From the NCBI GenBank assembly GCA_029194665.1, contig JARFXO010000002.1, forward strand, positions 310,001-374,000: DNA of 64,000 nucleotides, written 5' to 3'. The translations under genes and the position numbers were made by a program. The stretch's first letter is position 1. The number at the start of each line of letters is the position of its first letter. Below the pieces are notes generated by a model. The model was not told the DNA's origin. It worked only from the letters and a program-made list of their open reading frames with translations, and searched no databases. The stretch comes from Nitrospira sp. (lineage in GTDB: Bacteria > Nitrospirota > Nitrospiria > Nitrospirales > Nitrospiraceae). Positions 17,401-25,927 of this stretch are shown in pieces.

Positions 17401-17731
17401 GCTCCATCTGCTGGCCGACGTAGAAGCGGACGATGATCAGCGCGCCCCCTGGCCGCGAGATCGAATACACGTACTCCACGCCCTTGATTTCGGAGATCTT
17501 GCGCTCGAAGGGCTTGGTCAGCTGCTCTTCGACAATTTTGGCGGAGGCGCCGGGAAAGGGCAGCCAGACGTCGGCCATGGGGACGACGATCTGAGGCTCT
17601 TCTTCACGCGGCGTGACGACGACCGCAAACAGGCCCAGCAACAATGCCCCCGCCATAATGAGCGGCGTCAGCTTGCTCCCGATGAAGAGGGCGGCGATGC
17701 GGCCCGAAAGGCCGGGACGATAGTTCGTCAT
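14432..17731 (-). CDS. RND efflux pump, inner-membrane permease
   Basis: A 1099-residue RND transporter of the AcrB/MdtB-like class that uses the proton gradient to expel substrates. An N-terminal helix (LIMAGALLLGLFAVVV) precedes a large periplasmic loop with FPGASAKIVEEQLTKPFE. The central helix block contains TGILVDDAIVVVEN, the RND signature with the proton-relay Asp pair. A second periplasmic loop and a C-terminal helix block (PLTLIGILPG, GGIIVRNSILLVDF) follow. The length slightly exceeds the usual 1030-1050. It lies 10 bases after the adaptor gene, forming a two-gene operon. No outer-membrane factor is adjacent. The substrate cannot be read from sequence. Confidence 0.92.
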   Translation of the reverse strand: MTNYRPGLSGRIAALFIGSKLTPLIMAGALLLGLFAVVVTPREEEPQIVVPMADVWLPFPGASAKIVEEQLTKPFERKISEIKGVEYVYSISRPGGALIIVRFYVGQQMEQSLVDLYDKLMSNQDLLPPGAEPFVVKPKDVNDIPIVTITLSSEQYGEFELHQLAEQVLEEAKKVAGTSGGFIVGGRARELRVQIDPARVKAYGLTPLQIAAVIRGENRALPTGRFDSRNQNFLVETGRFIRSREDLESLVVGVSDQRPVYLRQVAEIIDGPAEATNYVWFGLGAGDASSDPSRRTSHESPAVTVAIAKQGGVNTVTVAEQVIRKVEDMKGVTVPSDVRVTITRDYGETAQEKANDLLWHLLIAVVAVVLFLGVALGPRPALVVSVTIPLTLALTLFTSMLIGYTINRATLFALIFSTGILVDDAIVVVENTYRHLRLRLRPHDEAAIYAVDEVGNPTILATFTVIASLLPIAFISGLIGPYMRPIPINASIAMFFSLLVAFVVIPWFCRTCYRPGVAVKGVDHKENETGLTAHFYRWALSRLLLRRYLAYSFLSVITLLLVGSCLLFYTRHVVMKMLPFDNKSEIQLVIDMPEGTTLEETAQAAKALTRYVRTLPEVRDYQAYVGTASPFNFNGLMRHYFLRSLPHEADIQVNLVPKAERRTQSHDTAQRIRPSIQEIARQYGANIKVVEVPPGPPVQSVLVAEIYGPEYGRQLAVANEVRALFESTQGVVDVDDSVEADQVKYVFTVDQAKAALVGISSEEIVSTLHMALEGTKVGLVHTPREKSPVQIMLRLPLAERTGLEHLGELGLRTKNGGIVQLSELLTVERTVQDKAIYHKNQKPVVYVTADVGGPGAEKAESPVYGVLGVGKKLKDYRPIEGYRIEQHYVSQPWSEDKFAMKWDGEWQITYETFRDMGIAFAVAMLLIYLLIVGQFQSFLTPLIIMAPIPLTLIGILPGHWLTGSYFTAPSIIGFIALGGIIVRNSILLVDFIQLQERTGVPLLEAVIKAGAIRTRPILLTAAALMVGAFVIIFDPIFQGLAVSLLFGVGASTLLTLFVIPLLYYRIVGQAPQSGRPSADIAMGNGAAVIHHVQAEGVSV

Positions 17732-17741
17732 TCGTTCACCC

Positions 17742-18899
17742 TTATTGAGTTGAAGGTTTCACGTAAGAGAGCCCGCTATCAGAAACCTGAGCGACAGAAC
17801 TCCCACCTTTTGACCAAGGTGACTGACAAGACACGGTACAGGGTGTCGGAACGGCTGGTGAGGCTGTCGTATCGACGATCTTGACTGCCATGCCATCGAT
17901 ACCGCGGGTCGCATCGAGCAGCACGGACTCGCCGACATGCACACCGGACAGGATTTCGACCTGTTGGTCGAGCCGCCGACCGACTTTGACCCAGCGAAGG
18001 CGGCCGATCTGATCCGAGCCAACGGCAAAGACGCTCGTGAGTTCACCGCGTTCGACGACGGCGGTCCCTGGCACGAGAATCGTCTTGCTCGTTCCTTTAT
18101 CCAATTGGAATCGTCCGAACATGCCGGTTTTCAGCCCCGGTTCAGCAGGCAAGTCCACTTTCACGGTGAACGTGTGGGTTTGCGAATCGCCGGCCGGCAG
18201 AATTTGACCGACGACGCCGTCCAGCGCTCGTTCATCCAGGGCGTCAATCACCACAGAAATCTTGTCTCCGAGAGATACCGACCTCAAGTCTCCCTCCGCC
18301 ACCGTCGCCTTAAGCCGTAGTTGCCGGGGATTTTCCATCTTCAACAAGAGCTGCCCCGGCGAAGCCAATTCACCTGCTTCCACCATCTTCTCGGTGACAA
18401 TGCCGTCGAACGGCGCCTTGACAATCGTATAACTCAGCTGGGCAAGCGCTGTCGTACGGTTGGCTTCCGCCACCTTGTAGGCACGAGTCGCGTTCTCCGT
18501 CTCTTGTTTTGAAACTGCATCTTGGGTGTACAACTGGTTCATCCGGTCGAGCTGTGCCTTGGTGTTCTCCACCTCCGCCGAGGCGCGCGCCAAGTCGGCC
18601 CGTACGTCGCGGTTATCCAGCTGAATAAGCGTCTGTCCCCTGGCGACCGGCATGCCCTCTCGAACAAACACGGTGTCGATGGTTCCTTGGATACGGCTGG
18701 ATAGCGCAGCCTGGAAGGTCGCCACCACCTGACCGGTCACTTCAATTCGAATCGGCACCGGAGTGTGTTTGACCTCGACGACCTCAGCCTGAATCGCCTC
18801 CTGTGAAGCGGCTGAAACCACTGCCGTAACTGGTTCCCCCTTGGATCCGCAACCGACCAGTAGAAACGTCGTGAGGATTAAGCATCGTGTGGCGATCAT
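17742..18899 (-). CDS. RND periplasmic adaptor lipoprotein (MFP)
   Basis: A 385-residue membrane-fusion protein. The N-terminus has a lipoprotein signal ending LVGC, so Cys17 is probably acylated. A barrel-sandwich/lipoyl region (SSRIQGTIDTVFVREGMPV, TIVKAPFDGIVTEKMVEAGE) surrounds a helical hairpin (AEVENTKAQLDRMNQLY). Beta-barrel and membrane-proximal parts follow to about residue 345. The last 35 residues are unstructured. It would link the permease (14432-17731) to an outer-membrane channel encoded elsewhere. First gene of the operon, driven by the sigma-54 promoter at 18985-19000. Confidence 0.92.
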   Translation of the reverse strand: MIATRCLILTTFLLVGCGSKGEPVTAVVSAASQEAIQAEVVEVKHTPVPIRIEVTGQVVATFQAALSSRIQGTIDTVFVREGMPVARGQTLIQLDNRDVRADLARASAEVENTKAQLDRMNQLYTQDAVSKQETENATRAYKVAEANRTTALAQLSYTIVKAPFDGIVTEKMVEAGELASPGQLLLKMENPRQLRLKATVAEGDLRSVSLGDKISVVIDALDERALDGVVGQILPAGDSQTHTFTVKVDLPAEPGLKTGMFGRFQLDKGTSKTILVPGTAVVERGELTSVFAVGSDQIGRLRWVKVGRRLDQQVEILSGVHVGESVLLDATRGIDGMAVKIVDTTASPAVPTPCTVSCQSPWSKGGSSVAQVSDSGLSYVKPSTQ

Positions 18900-18984
18900 G
18901 TCAGCTCCTGCTTCAACTCAAAGAAACCCGAGCCTGATGTTCAGCTTCTTACGGTACGTGATTGACTCGATGCTGAATCCCTAG

Positions 18985-19000
18985 AGCAGCATCGATGCCA
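18985..19000 (-). promoter_or_regulatory. sigma-54 (-24/-12) promoter of the RND operon
   Basis: The minus strand reads TGGCAT-CGATG-CTGCT with GG and GC 10 bases apart, almost identical to the element at 14136-14151. Transcription would begin near 18974, leaving a leader of about 75 bases before the adaptor ATG at 18899. Confidence 0.72.
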
Positions 19001-19073
19001 GAGCGATAAATCGATAATGTTAAGGAATTGCAACATGTTGGATGGTGAAGGGGCCACAGTGGAGTCTGTGAGG

Positions 19074-19141
19074 TTTCACGATCCGTGAAATCTCACGAGA
19101 GGATTTGTGAATTTTCGCAAGTCCCCGTGAAGACAACTACG
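19074..19141 (-). promoter_or_regulatory. conserved upstream element with palindrome, probable activator site (copy B)
   Basis: A perfect inverted repeat TTTCACG-N3-CGTGAAA occupies 19074-19090. It leads into a stretch from 19086 closely matching copy A (14239-14295): TGAAATCTCAC and AGAGGATTTGTGAA are shared exactly. It lies 86 bases upstream of the -24 box, almost the same distance as copy A. It fills the gap between the regulator's 3' end and the RND promoter. Confidence 0.65.
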
Positions 19142-19187
19142 CCAGCATGAGGTGAAAGAGCAGTGATGATTCGAGAGAGAATGTGGC

Positions 19188-21131
19188 TCAGCTGGGTTTC
19201 TGAATCTTTAAGGCTTTCATACGCGATGAGAGTGTCGAGGCATTGAGTCCAAGTAATGATGCCGCACCCTTTTCACCGGACACTTTCCATTTCGCAGTCT
19301 GAAGGGCTCTTAGAATGTTGGTTCGTTCCAGTTCCTCGAGTTCCTTTGCTGAAAGAATAGCGTCGGGAGGAGAAGCGGCACTACTTGCTGGAACTCCATG
19401 AACTGATAGCGTCTCCGGCAAGGCTCGATCAAGGTTCAGCTTGCCGGCCTCTGCCGTAATGACGGCTCGTTCGATCACGTTCCGGAGTTCCCGCACGTTC
19501 CCCGGCCAATTATATGTCAAAAGCCGGCGAGCGTCGTCGGCTGTCAACGGCGCAAGCGTCCGTCCCATCTTCGCGGCAAACCGTTTGGCAAAGACGGAGG
19601 CAAGCTTCACCACATCGTCGCCCCGCTCACGCAAGGGCGGCAGCCTGATCGGAAACACGTTCAGCCGGTAGTAGAGATCCTCCCGGAATATGCCCTGTTT
19701 TACTGCTGCTGCAAGATCCCGATTGGTAGCGGCAAGCACTCGAACGTCGACCTTCCTCGTTTTCGAACTACCGACCGGATCGAACTCACCCTCTTGCAGC
19801 ACGCGGAGCAATTTCGCCTGCAACTCGAGCGGCAATTCACCGATTTCGTCCAGGAAAATGGTGCCCTTGTTGGCCAGAGCAAACCGACCTTCGCGCTTCT
19901 TGGTCGCGCCGGTGAAGGCGCCTGATTCATGGCCAAACAGCTCGCTCTCGATCAAAGTGGCTGGAATGTTCGCGCAGTTGACGGTAATCAACGGCCTCTC
20001 ATCTCTCATGCTCGCAGCGTGGATGGCGCGCGCGACCAGTTCCTTGCCGGTGCCTGTTTCGCCCATAATCAAGACGGTGGTGTCGGTTCCAGCGACTTGC
20101 GTAACATCTCGGAGCACCTGCTTAAGAGCATGGCTCTCACCGATCATCGTTCCGTCTTGATGCAGTGCTCGGACTTCTTCCCGTAGGAGTTCAGTTTCGA
20201 CGGTGAGAGATTGAATTTTCTGCTCCGCTTCTACACGGTCGTGGATGTTTCGGAGGATCAGCGTCGTGTACTTTCGGTGGTGCACCTCAAACCGGCTGAT
20301 TGTGGCTTCGGCCGGAAAGGAACCCCCATTGGGACAACGAGCCGTGAGTCCCCCTGCAATCCAGCGAGAACGGTCACCTTCCGGCCGCGCGTCCAGCTCA
20401 TCGATCAATGTCGTGAGACGCCGGCTATCCGTTTCGACGACAAACTGGCGGAAATCCCGTCCGACCATACTGTCATCACGGCAGCAAAAGACTTTTTCTG
20501 CAGCAGGGTTGACGTGGGAGATGTGGAACCGATCGTCTAATTCAATGATCGCGTCCATCGCGGTGCCCAAGAGCCGCCCGACTTTTTCCTCCCGCTCACG
20601 CACTTCCGCTTCGGCCCGCAGTCGCTGCAATTCTGCCGCTGCTCGCCCGGCAAAGATCTGAAACACTGCATGGACACGCGGTTCCTCCGGAATGGGTCGC
20701 CGGTCGATCACAGCCATATGGCCGAGAATCTTCCCGTCCGTGTCTTGCAACGGCACGCCCATATAGCTCACCACACCGGTCGTCCTCATTTCCTCATCGT
20801 GAGGAAAAATTTCCAGCATACGATCGGGAAAATGTACCAGTTTGGCTGTATCGATTACCCGCTCACAAGGCGTTCCGGCAATGTCCATTTCATAGTCCTT
20901 GACCCACTGGCCATCCAGCCAGAAAGCGAATGCCCGCAGCCGACGTGTCTCGGGGAAATATTCCGTCACCCATGCGCCGTGCGTGCCAAGAGCCTTGGCA
21001 AGGTTCTGGACCAGAGCCGTGAAAAACTCTTGCCCGGTTTCCGTTGCGGTACCTTCGAGGATTGCGCGTAAGGCGACGTCGGTTTCAAGGTCCTGTAGCG
21101 GCTTGGAAGGATCGGCTGACGAAAGAGCCAT
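19188..21131 (-). CDS. sigma-54-dependent activator with GAF and PAS domains
   Basis: A 647-residue enhancer-binding protein. A GAF domain spans about residues 15-172 and a PAS domain about 185-300. A short coiled coil precedes the AAA+ domain (about 328-565) with Walker A GETGTGKE at 357-364, the sigma-54 contact loop GAFTGA at 404-409 and LDEIGEL as Walker B. A Fis-type HTH closes it (about 605-647, ending near LGLNASTLSSRMKAL). It resembles FhlA/NorR-like regulators that sense a ligand through GAF. No receiver domain, so it is not phosphorylation-controlled. It is probably the activator of the two sigma-54 promoters downstream. Confidence 0.93.
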   Translation of the reverse strand: MALSSADPSKPLQDLETDVALRAILEGTATETGQEFFTALVQNLAKALGTHGAWVTEYFPETRRLRAFAFWLDGQWVKDYEMDIAGTPCERVIDTAKLVHFPDRMLEIFPHDEEMRTTGVVSYMGVPLQDTDGKILGHMAVIDRRPIPEEPRVHAVFQIFAGRAAAELQRLRAEAEVREREEKVGRLLGTAMDAIIELDDRFHISHVNPAAEKVFCCRDDSMVGRDFRQFVVETDSRRLTTLIDELDARPEGDRSRWIAGGLTARCPNGGSFPAEATISRFEVHHRKYTTLILRNIHDRVEAEQKIQSLTVETELLREEVRALHQDGTMIGESHALKQVLRDVTQVAGTDTTVLIMGETGTGKELVARAIHAASMRDERPLITVNCANIPATLIESELFGHESGAFTGATKKREGRFALANKGTIFLDEIGELPLELQAKLLRVLQEGEFDPVGSSKTRKVDVRVLAATNRDLAAAVKQGIFREDLYYRLNVFPIRLPPLRERGDDVVKLASVFAKRFAAKMGRTLAPLTADDARRLLTYNWPGNVRELRNVIERAVITAEAGKLNLDRALPETLSVHGVPASSAASPPDAILSAKELEELERTNILRALQTAKWKVSGEKGAASLLGLNASTLSSRMKALKIQKPS

Positions 21132-21241
21132 GGGTGGAAGTATGGGGCGTGGTGAGAATCAGATTCAAGGGGGGGACACCTCCCTACTCCACAATGCCGC
21201 ATCGTGACAAAGTCCCTGGCCGTGATACACTTCGCGCCTCA

Positions 21242-21706
21242 ATGTTTGATGTCATCCTTTATCAACCTCAGATTCCCCCCAACACCGGCAATATCATCCG
21301 GCTCTGCGCCAACACCGGTGTGGGACTGCACCTCGTCAAACCCTTGGGGTTTTCTCTGGACGACAAACAACTGCTGCGTGCCGGCTTAGACTACCACGAG
21401 TTTGCCACGCTCAAGGTCTACGGCAATTGGGCAGAGTGCGCCGCACACTTCATGGCTCGCCGCCTATTCGCTGTTTCTACACGCAACACTCACCGTTACG
21501 ATCGTGCCAGCTACACCAGAGGCGATGCATTTCTTTTCGGCCCTGAAACCAGCGGGCTGCCGGCCACGCTGCTTGAATCGTTTGCGGAAGAAAGACGCAT
21601 CCGTTTGCCGATGCTCCCTGAGAGTCGCAGCCTCAACCTTTCGAACGCCGCGGCAGTGGTCGTCTATGAAGCGTGGCGGCAGATCAGTTTCGAGAACGGA
21701 CGCTGA
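21242..21706 (+). CDS. trmL: tRNA (cytidine/uridine-34-2'-O)-methyltransferase
   Basis: A 154-residue SPOUT methyltransferase. MFDVILYQPQIPPNTGNIIRL at the start is the TrmL signature, and the trefoil-knot SAM site is seen in FGPETSGLP and LPMLPESRSLNLSNAAAV. TrmL methylates the wobble ribose of tRNA-Leu. The ATG at 21242 begins exactly at the conserved start, whereas the frame extends back to 21044 through the divergent regulator gene. Length is typical. Confidence 0.93.
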   Translation: MFDVILYQPQIPPNTGNIIRLCANTGVGLHLVKPLGFSLDDKQLLRAGLDYHEFATLKVYGNWAECAAHFMARRLFAVSTRNTHRYDRASYTRGDAFLFGPETSGLPATLLESFAEERRIRLPMLPESRSLNLSNAAAVVVYEAWRQISFENGR

Positions 21707-21736
21707 CGCTCATTCTTCGTGTGAAAGGCCGCCTTG

Positions 21737-22303
21737 ATGGCATCGGCATTCTCCCATGCGTTTGTGGCCCCTGCGCTCGGCAAGGCTTCCTCACATCCGA
21801 TCATGACTTGGCAGGTTTTGCTCCTTGGTACGACTTGTTCGATTGTGCCGGATCTGGATGTCCTCGGCTTCTACTTCGGCATCCAATACGGCGACCTCTG
21901 GGGCCATCGCGGCATGACGCATTCCCTCTTATTTGCCGGCCTGTTGAGCGCTGCTCTCGTGGCCATGTGGCACAAACAGAAAGCAAGGGCAGCGCGGGTG
22001 GGCATATTCGTCTATCTCTTCCTCTGCACCGCATCACATGGTGTGCTGGATGCACTGACCGATGGCGGACTCGGTGTGGCCTTCTTCTCTCCGTTCGATC
22101 CAAGCCGGTACTTTTTCGCGGCTCGACCGGTTGCGGTGTCTCCGATCGGCATTGGTGCATTTTTTAGCGAGGATGCCTTTCACGTACTTGTCAGCGAGGT
22201 GAAATGGGTCTGGCTCCCAACCATTGCGGGGTTCCTCATCGTTCGCGGACTACAATCTATACGTTCGGCTCAATGTTCTAAAAGGCAAGCACCGGAAGAT
22301 TGA
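21737..22303 (+). CDS. DUF457/YdjM-type membrane-bound metal-dependent hydrolase
   Basis: A 188-residue membrane protein. FSHAFVAPALGK, PDLDVLGF, HRGMTHSLLFA and TASHGVLDALTDGG give the His/Asp pattern of the YdjM-like (LexA-regulated in E. coli) putative hydrolase family. About four hydrophobic segments are present. TTG at 21734 is an alternative start, but ATG at 21737 fits better. Activity has never been clear for this family. It stands 30 bases after trmL, probably co-transcribed. Confidence 0.82.
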   Translation: MASAFSHAFVAPALGKASSHPIMTWQVLLLGTTCSIVPDLDVLGFYFGIQYGDLWGHRGMTHSLLFAGLLSAALVAMWHKQKARAARVGIFVYLFLCTASHGVLDALTDGGLGVAFFSPFDPSRYFFAARPVAVSPIGIGAFFSEDAFHVLVSEVKWVWLPTIAGFLIVRGLQSIRSAQCSKRQAPED

Positions 22304-22341
22304 TCAGGCCCAGCCTCGCCAGACGAATACCGCCATGGCTG

Positions 22342-22518
22342 TTATCCGAGATATCGCCCGTACAAGAAGGCAACAAATTGCTTGGCCCCGCGCATTCTAT
22401 TTTTTACGTTTTCCTCCGTGACACCGGTCTGCAGCAGTTGTTGCTCAAACCGAATCAATGCATCCTTCAACTCTCTTCTCAATTCTCTTTCGATCACTCG
22501 GTCCAGCACACTTGGCAT
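22342..22518 (-). CDS. 58-aa helical protein of unknown function
   Basis: The minus-strand ATG at 22518 follows a strong ribosome site (GGAGGAGG, 4-5 bases before). The product begins MPSVLDRVIERELRRELKDA and ends VAFLYGRYLG. It is charged and mostly helical by composition. I do not recognise a family. The ribosome site and biased composition support a real gene. It lies between the convergent 21737-22303 gene and the 3' end of the 596-aa gene. Confidence 0.6.
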   Translation of the reverse strand: MPSVLDRVIERELRRELKDALIRFEQQLLQTGVTEENVKNRMRGAKQFVAFLYGRYLG

Positions 22519-22687
22519 AATCCTCCTCCCCGATTCATACACGAGTCTCCAACCGGTCGCGCCTTTGCCCGCACGATGCGATTTCCAGGTAGCAGCAGCT
22601 GTCCAGGGATTCTACAGAACTTTCGAGAGACTAGCCAGTTCCTGCACGGGAGAAGGCCCCGACAGAATCCAAGCCCTGCACGTAACC

Positions 22688-24478
22688 CTACAATCGTCCG
22701 AGATGGAACAACGTCAGACCTGGTTTAACTCTCGCCCTCGGCAAGATCGTCTTATGCATAAGAACGGTCGGAAGAGAGGCAACTGCTTGATCCCAATGCA
22801 CCAGCAGCCGCGACCGATCCTGCGTCAGATGCTCCCCCAGGTGAACCGGGCCAACGACAAACGCATTGCCACCTCGCCGTAACATGTGACCCAATCTCGT
22901 GACGATCGTTTTCATGGTGGTCGAAGAATCAAACGAGTCATACGGCAGCCATTGATAAATCAGGTCATAGGGTTCCCCGCTTGCCAAGGGCTCTTCCCAC
23001 GTATCCGCTGCTACCATTCGGATTCGCTTCAGCCAATCCCATCGTTGCACCTCAGCAGATTGAATCCAGAGCTGCTGAGCCTGACGCTGTGCATAGGCAA
23101 GGTAGCGGACATGCACAGTATAGTCACGTGGCCGATCAAAGAGAATACAAGTGGAAATGACGGCATCTCCGTTCGCGATCAACACACGCTCTGCCTGCGA
23201 CCGTACCCGTCCCACCTCGCGATCCTGTTCCCCAAGATCGTCAAGATAGTCCGCAACGAAGGGTTGGGCGGCGAGTTCGCTGATTTCTGTGTCGTCCTCG
23301 GGAAACAAAGGCACCGCCTCGAAGGCTTCGGCAGCAGGAATCTTCGGGACCCCTTCCGCGAATACTGTTCGCCAATCGACCGGACTGACCGGACATTCGT
23401 CGGGCGGCGACGGCCTCACCAGGAGATCGGGATTTAACGGCAAGGATATTTCCGTTTCACGATCTCTCAAAATCAACAGACTCCCTTCGACACGGAGGCT
23501 GCGATCCAGCGGGAGCACAGGGCGCCCGATCGAACTGACGTATGGAAGACCCGCGGGATCGTCGGCCAGCGTGGCCTTTTGAACAATCCCGTTTTTCACC
23601 GTCAGACATAACCCTTGGCTCTCGTCAAAATACCGAACGGGAGGATATTGGGCCGGCAACCAGGCAATGCGATGAGATTTTGAGGGATCCATGAAAGCTG
23701 CTAATGGGTCCTCATTATCGAACGGCTGAGGCGTGAAAAAGCCGGCGAACAAGCGAAAGGCCGCCTCGGATGGATAGGTTGGAATCCCGCGATACTGCAA
23801 GACCCTCGGGGCTGAGCGTCCCTTGTTCTGATCGTCATACAATCCGCGAATCAGCTCGAACACGGCAGAGCCAGTCCCCGGCAATAACGATTTGAACAGT
23901 TCGACCACCGGGAGAAAGTCAATCTCGTCCCAATGCATGGCTCCCATGCAGGCCATGAAGCGCATCGCTTCAAATCCCCCACCATCCAAAACATACAAGG
24001 CGTCTTTTCGCTGTCGAATCGTGGCTATCCCTTTGGGATCGATAGCCAAATCCTCATCGCGATAAAACCACCGTACCTCCTCAATGGGGACTCGTAATGC
24101 CCCGGCAGCCATGGCACGAAGATCATCCGGAGTGATCCCTTGCCAATTGGGCCTCGAGGCTAGATTCAGTCTGGTCTCATTCACCAGCCCACCTGGTTTA
24201 ATCAGGACCCATCGGCCCCAATCAAGTCTGACTCGCGTCCGCGTCAGAAAGACGGTCCCGGTGCCGGTTGACTCCCATTCGCACTCGTGCAAGGGATGGC
24301 CCGTCGGGTCTGTCTCAAGAAAGCGCCGTCCATCAGGCCGATAAAAAACGAGGTGTCCGTTTGGAAACGTTTCAACATGCCCGCCGACCTGGCCGAAGGT
24401 TTCAGCGAGTGTACGTGTGGAAGGAAACAGGAGATGGTCGGGAGTGTTCAGGGCAAATGCAATGGCGTTCGAGGGCAT
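22688..24478 (-). CDS. 596-aa protein of unknown function, possible C-terminal methyltransferase-like part
   Basis: A long, uninterrupted frame with neighbour-like codon use, starting at the base next to the proA stop, so translation is probably coupled to proA. No signal peptide or membrane segment is seen. Residues 1-110 look like short repeated beta hairpins (HLVFYRPDGRRFLETDPTGH). The last 170 residues contain PYDLIYQWLPYDSF and MLRRGGNAFVVGP, which resemble the late strands of a class I methyltransferase fold, but no glycine-rich SAM loop is evident. I cannot name a family. Confidence 0.7.
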   Translation of the reverse strand: MPSNAIAFALNTPDHLLFPSTRTLAETFGQVGGHVETFPNGHLVFYRPDGRRFLETDPTGHPLHECEWESTGTGTVFLTRTRVRLDWGRWVLIKPGGLVNETRLNLASRPNWQGITPDDLRAMAAGALRVPIEEVRWFYRDEDLAIDPKGIATIRQRKDALYVLDGGGFEAMRFMACMGAMHWDEIDFLPVVELFKSLLPGTGSAVFELIRGLYDDQNKGRSAPRVLQYRGIPTYPSEAAFRLFAGFFTPQPFDNEDPLAAFMDPSKSHRIAWLPAQYPPVRYFDESQGLCLTVKNGIVQKATLADDPAGLPYVSSIGRPVLPLDRSLRVEGSLLILRDRETEISLPLNPDLLVRPSPPDECPVSPVDWRTVFAEGVPKIPAAEAFEAVPLFPEDDTEISELAAQPFVADYLDDLGEQDREVGRVRSQAERVLIANGDAVISTCILFDRPRDYTVHVRYLAYAQRQAQQLWIQSAEVQRWDWLKRIRMVAADTWEEPLASGEPYDLIYQWLPYDSFDSSTTMKTIVTRLGHMLRRGGNAFVVGPVHLGEHLTQDRSRLLVHWDQAVASLPTVLMHKTILPRARVKPGLTLFHLGRL

Positions 24479-25903
24479 TCACTCGCGGAGTTGGCCGCTC
24501 CCCAAGACAATGAATTTGGAACAGGTTAACTCCTCCAACCCCATGGGGCCCCGTGCATGAATACGCGAAGTGCTGATACCGATTTCGGCACCCAGACCGA
24601 ACTGATACCCGTCGTTCAGTCTGGTGGACGCATTCACAAGAACGGCACCGGCATCGACCTCTTTGAGAAACCGCATGGCACGTCCGTAATCCGACGTCAC
24701 GATCGCTTCCGTGTGCCGTGATCCATACTGTGCGATGTGTTCCATCGCTTCATCCATGTTCTTTACGATTTTCACCGCAAGAATCAGTTCAAGAAATTCC
24801 TTGCCATAATCCTGTTCGCTTGCCGGCTTGGCCTCAGGAATCAACTGGCAGGTCTTTGGACAGCCACGAATCTCGACCTTGGCCGCGCTGAGGGTTTGGA
24901 CAAGCGAGGGCAACAGAGCCCGCGCCACCGACTGGTGAACAAGCAGAGTTTCCATCGCGTTGCAGGTGGACGGCCGCTGCACTTTGGCATTGATACAAAT
25001 GGCCTCCGCCATCGCCGAATCCGCTTCGGCATCGACATAGATATGGCACACGCCTGCATCGTGCTTCACGACCGGAATCGTCGAGTGTTCCGCGATGAGT
25101 TTCATCAACGATTCCCCGCCGCGCGGAATGATCAAATCAATGAACCGATCCTGCCGGAGCAACAACGGCACCACCTCACGATCCGCACGGTCGACGAACG
25201 TGATCGCACCGGATGGAACACCGGCTTTTTCCGATGCCTCAGACAAAATAGCGGCGATCGCCATGTTGGACTGAATTGCCTCGCTGCCGCCTCGCAACAC
25301 ACAGACGTTGCCCGATTTAAGGCAGAGTGCCGCCGAATCCGCCGTCACATTGGGGCGCGACTCATAAATGATGCCGATCACTCCAATGGGCACACGTACC
25401 CGCCCGACCTGCATCCCGTTCGGTCTCGTCCACATAGCGGACATCATTCCTACAGGATCGGGTAACTTCGCCACTTCACGAATACCGACGGCCATTTCAG
25501 CGATCCGCTTCTCGGTCAATCTCAAGCGATCTGCCATCGCCTGCTTTGCAGGCGCCATTCCAAAGGCTTTCACATCTTGCTCATTCGCAGCGAGGAGTTC
25601 GTCCGACTTAACTTCGATCGCCTCCGCCATGGCAAGGAGTGCCTGATCCTTGGTCGCTGTCGGCAGAGACGCCAATCTCCTCGACGCCTGTTTAGCCTTG
25701 GAAACCAGCTCAAAAACATACTCCAAAACGGGCAACGGCTTGGACTCGTCGAATTCCTGATCTGAGGCAGTCTTGTCGAGAGGTTCCACGCTTCGCACCA
25801 AGTGATTCAATAAGTCTGGATTAATGGTTGACAATACCGTGTGGGTCAGAGGCGGGTCAAGAGTCTGATCCTTGCGCTCCGTAGCAGCCCGAAGTGTAGG
25901 CAA
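24479..25903 (-). CDS. proA: gamma-glutamyl phosphate reductase
   Basis: A 474-residue ProA, which reduces gamma-glutamyl phosphate to the semialdehyde in proline synthesis. ALDH-fold landmarks are GVIGIIYESRPNVTADSAALCLKSGN, GGSEAIQSN, IPRGGESLM, the catalytic-Cys segment QRPSTCNAMET, and LNDGYQFGLGAEIGIST. Typical ProA is about 415-430 residues; here about 55 extra residues precede the core at LEYVFELVSKAKQA, so translation may start later. It is far from proB. Its stop adjoins the ATG of the 596-aa gene. Confidence 0.94.
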   Translation of the reverse strand: MPTLRAATERKDQTLDPPLTHTVLSTINPDLLNHLVRSVEPLDKTASDQEFDESKPLPVLEYVFELVSKAKQASRRLASLPTATKDQALLAMAEAIEVKSDELLAANEQDVKAFGMAPAKQAMADRLRLTEKRIAEMAVGIREVAKLPDPVGMMSAMWTRPNGMQVGRVRVPIGVIGIIYESRPNVTADSAALCLKSGNVCVLRGGSEAIQSNMAIAAILSEASEKAGVPSGAITFVDRADREVVPLLLRQDRFIDLIIPRGGESLMKLIAEHSTIPVVKHDAGVCHIYVDAEADSAMAEAICINAKVQRPSTCNAMETLLVHQSVARALLPSLVQTLSAAKVEIRGCPKTCQLIPEAKPASEQDYGKEFLELILAVKIVKNMDEAMEHIAQYGSRHTEAIVTSDYGRAMRFLKEVDAGAVLVNASTRLNDGYQFGLGAEIGISTSRIHARGPMGLEELTCSKFIVLGSGQLRE

Positions 25904-25927
25904 TGGTCAATGCCGACCTTGCATGAC

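Noticed and set aside
16652..17884. 410-residue plus-strand frame
   Set aside because: Lies entirely antisense to the RND permease and adaptor genes, which have clear family motifs; composition is His/Arg/Asp-rich as expected of a shadow frame.
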